Source: Candidatus Moraniibacteriota bacterium (lineage in GTDB: Bacteria > Patescibacteriota > Minisyncoccia > Moranbacterales > UBA9337). Taken from it: a stretch of 32,723 nucleotides of DNA. This document shows positions 30,885 through 32,723 of this stretch, piece by piece. The notes beneath the pieces were generated by a model, which saw only the letters and a program-made list of their open reading frames with translations, was not told the origin of the DNA and made no database searches. A program made the translations under genes and the position numbers. How positions within the stretch are numbered: the first letter of the stretch is position 1; every line of letters begins with the position of its first letter. Location of the stretch: assembly GCA_003507475.1 (NCBI GenBank), contig DNVQ01000031.1, positions 5,314 through 38,036 of the forward strand. The letters run 5' to 3'.

Positions 30885-32576
30885 ATGAGTATTCAAAATA
30901 AAATTAGGTTGAAATTTGCGTTAGTCATTCTTCTAACCATCACTTCAATAACAATAGCTTATCCGAAAACGGTGAAATTTATACCGCCAGTTTTCGAATT
31001 TGTTAATAAAGCTAAAATTAATTTAGGTTTGGATTTGCAAGGAGGCTACAGATTGGAATATGAGGTTGATACTTCTAAGGTAGAAGAGGATAAGAAGGAG
31101 GATGCAGTTCAAGCTGCTCAAGATGTTTTGGAGAGAAAAGTAAATGCTACCGGAACCAGTGAGGCTTTAATACAAACAGTGGCTGGCACTCCTCCTAGAA
31201 TAATTATCGAATATCCAGGAGCAAAAAGCGCTGAAGATTTAAAAAGTTTAATTAAGGAAACCCCTTATTTGATTTTCAAAGAAGAAAAGAACGAAGAGGA
31301 ACAAAAAGCAGAAAAACAAAAATTTAATGAATTACTTGCTCCAAATAACGAGAAGTCTCGTCAATCTGCGGCAGAAACTTTGCAAAAAATTAAAGAAGGC
31401 GGGGATTTCAATGCTTTGGCAAAAGAATTTAACCAAGATCCTGGTTCAAAAGATAAAGACGGTGTTTTGGATTTTGTAAAAAAAGGTGATTTGGTCCCTC
31501 AATTTGACGAAGCTTTATTTAATGGAAATCTAAAAAATGGAGAATATTATCCGGAATTGGTAGAAACTGATTATGGTTGGCATATTATCAAAAAACTCGA
31601 AGAAAAAGGTGAGGGAGAGAATAGGGAGATTAAAGCTCAACATATTTTACTTTCCAAGCAAACGGCTGAAATGTATCGAGATTATTGGATTTATAAAGAT
31701 ACTGAATTGACAGGGAAGAATCTAAAAGATACAGCTGTTGTGTTTACTGATCAAGGAGTGTCTGAACCGCAAGTACAGTTAAAATTTGATGGTGATGGAG
31801 CGAGGATTTTTGCCGAAATTACAAAGAGAAACATGGGGAAACAAGTAGCAATTTATTTGGATGATGAAATAATTAGCGCTCCAACAGTTCAAGCGGAAAT
31901 AACGGCTGGAGAAGCGGTGATTACCGGAAACTTTACCGTTGATGAGGCGAAGGAGCTAAAAAGAAGATTAAATGAAGGAGCTCTTCCTGTGCCGATAAAA
32001 TTAGTTTCTCAGCAAAGCATAGGCGCATCTTTAGGAAAAGTTTCTTTGGAAAAAAGTTTGAAAGCAGGGGTGGCGGGACTGGCAATTGTGGGAATTTTTA
32101 TGATTTTATATTATAGATTTTTTGGATTTATCGCGACCATTGCACTTTTTATTTATTCAGCTATGATGATTAGCGTTTTTAAACTTTCAGGAGTGGTTTC
32201 TGATTGGCCCATAACTTTAACTCTTTCAGGAATTGCCGGGTTCATCCTTTCTATTGGAATGGCGGTGGATGCCAATGTTTTAATTTTTGAAAGAATCAAA
32301 GAGGAATTAAGAGATGGACGCAATTTAGGGAGCGCTATCAATGAGGGATTTCGCAGGGCTTGGTCTAGTATCCGAGATGGAAATTATTCTACTATAATTA
32401 CTTCGATGATTTTAATTTGGGTAGGAACAGGATTTGTGAAAGGCTTTGCGGTAATATTGACAATCGGAGTTGTTTTGTCCATGTTTACCGCTATTGTATT
32501 GGTAAAAATAATACTGCAAGCTATCGTGGGAGAATGGATATCCAAGAGACTTTGGTTAGTAGTAAGAAAAAAATAA
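30885..32576 (+). CDS. secD: Protein translocase subunit SecD with an inserted parvulin-like domain
   Basis: SecD, with SecF, uses the proton gradient to pull exported proteins out of SecYEG. The ATG at 30885 is chosen over a TTG at 30807 because it begins the N-terminal membrane helix directly. Of 563 residues: helix about 10-28, GLDLQGGYRLEYEVD, then part of the P1 domain. About residues 136-262 are an insertion absent from ordinary SecD: a parvulin/PpiC-like segment (KEGGDFNALAKEF, LVPQF 203-207, YGWHII with H233) followed by KAQHILL (H253), which is normally the first strand. SecD resumes at TELTGKNLKDTAVVF, with six helices including GMAVDANVLIFERIKEEL. secF starts 10 bases downstream. 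Confidence 0.93.
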   Translation: MSIQNKIRLKFALVILLTITSITIAYPKTVKFIPPVFEFVNKAKINLGLDLQGGYRLEYEVDTSKVEEDKKEDAVQAAQDVLERKVNATGTSEALIQTVAGTPPRIIIEYPGAKSAEDLKSLIKETPYLIFKEEKNEEEQKAEKQKFNELLAPNNEKSRQSAAETLQKIKEGGDFNALAKEFNQDPGSKDKDGVLDFVKKGDLVPQFDEALFNGNLKNGEYYPELVETDYGWHIIKKLEEKGEGENREIKAQHILLSKQTAEMYRDYWIYKDTELTGKNLKDTAVVFTDQGVSEPQVQLKFDGDGARIFAEITKRNMGKQVAIYLDDEIISAPTVQAEITAGEAVITGNFTVDEAKELKRRLNEGALPVPIKLVSQQSIGASLGKVSLEKSLKAGVAGLAIVGIFMILYYRFFGFIATIALFIYSAMMISVFKLSGVVSDWPITLTLSGIAGFILSIGMAVDANVLIFERIKEELRDGRNLGSAINEGFRRAWSSIRDGNYSTIITSMILIWVGTGFVKGFAVILTIGVVLSMFTAIVLVKIILQAIVGEWISKRLWLVVRKK

Positions 32577-32586
32577 TTTTAAAATA

Positions 32587-32723
32587 ATGATAAACATAAT
32601 TGGGAAAAGAAAATATACATATATCGTTTCAAGCATATTGGTAGTCGCTAGTGTTTTTATTTTATTTTTTTGGGGATTAAAATTGGGAATCGATTTTAAA
32701 GGCGGGACATTGATGGAGGTTAA
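32587..32723 (+). CDS. secF: Protein translocase subunit SecF, 5' part
   Basis: The start lies 10 bases after the secD stop. The 45 codons in the window give a basic start (MINIIGKRKYTYIV), the first membrane helix (about 12-30) and the family signature GLKLGIDFKGGTLMEV, which begins the P1-like loop. It continues past the window edge. Confidence 0.93.
   Translation, partial: MINIIGKRKYTYIVSSILVVASVFILFFWGLKLGIDFKGGTLMEV

Overview
The window looks like a chromosomal segment from an ultra-small bacterium of the Candidate Phyla Radiation (Patescibacteria, Parcubacteria-like). This is inferred from several traits: low GC content, short genes, dispersed GC-rich palindromes in AT-rich spacers, a two-gene ComEC, tRNAs without encoded CCA, many small membrane proteins of unknown function, and no biosynthetic pathways in view. 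TGA is used as a stop, so this is the standard bacterial code and not the Gracilibacteria/SR1 code. No rRNA, CRISPR array, transposase or integrase gene was seen.

Layout. 1-3.4 kb: small proteins, an RdgB nucleotide-pool cleaner followed by a CYTH protein, and tRNA-Ser(CGA) preceded by an unusual 8-bp-period tandem repeat. 3.3-7.1 kb: a metal/sulfur cassette (DsrE-like, exported SHOCT protein, CopB-type CPH copper ATPase with a His-rich N-terminus, small membrane protein). 7.2-13.0 kb: a cell-envelope glycosylation cluster (two GT-C enzymes, a GT4 glycosyltransferase, a YbhN/AglD-type membrane protein) whose spacers hold GC-rich palindromic elements. 13.1-15.4 kb: a three-gene operon with its own promoter (AAA ATPase, RloB-like Toprim protein, small membrane protein) that resembles AbiL/RloAB-type defence. 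15.6-20.6 kb: trpS, a DEDDh exonuclease with an ExoX-like tail, a CBS-pair protein, and ComEC split into membrane and metallo-beta-lactamase genes. 20.6-22.1 kb: tiny proteins behind a leader with an attenuator-like terminator, then tRNA-Glu(CTC), whose 3' end and downstream flank are duplicated. 22.2-27.9 kb: greA, a hypothetical gene, a minus-strand acyl-carrier-like protein, secA with an ASCH-like gene, and a META-domain protein. 27.9-29.0 kb: three minus-strand units with their own promoters and terminators (a 37-aa protein, a candidate structured RNA, a 120-aa protein). 29.1-32.7 kb: a 53-aa membrane protein coupled to a membrane-anchored MsrA-MsrB fusion, a GIY-YIG protein, secD and the start of secF.

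How the genes work together. SecA and SecDF serve protein export. The SecD here carries an extra parvulin-like (PpiC) prolyl-isomerase domain in its extracytoplasmic region, with strand order suggesting circular permutation; this is the most striking protein-level observation. MsrAB would repair oxidised exported proteins, and the GT-C/GT4/flippase genes would build surface glycans. Recognisable promoters are sigma-70-like, nearly all with exactly 17-bp spacing, and most small genes without a good start in the longer reading frame become clear once the Shine-Dalgarno or promoter is located.
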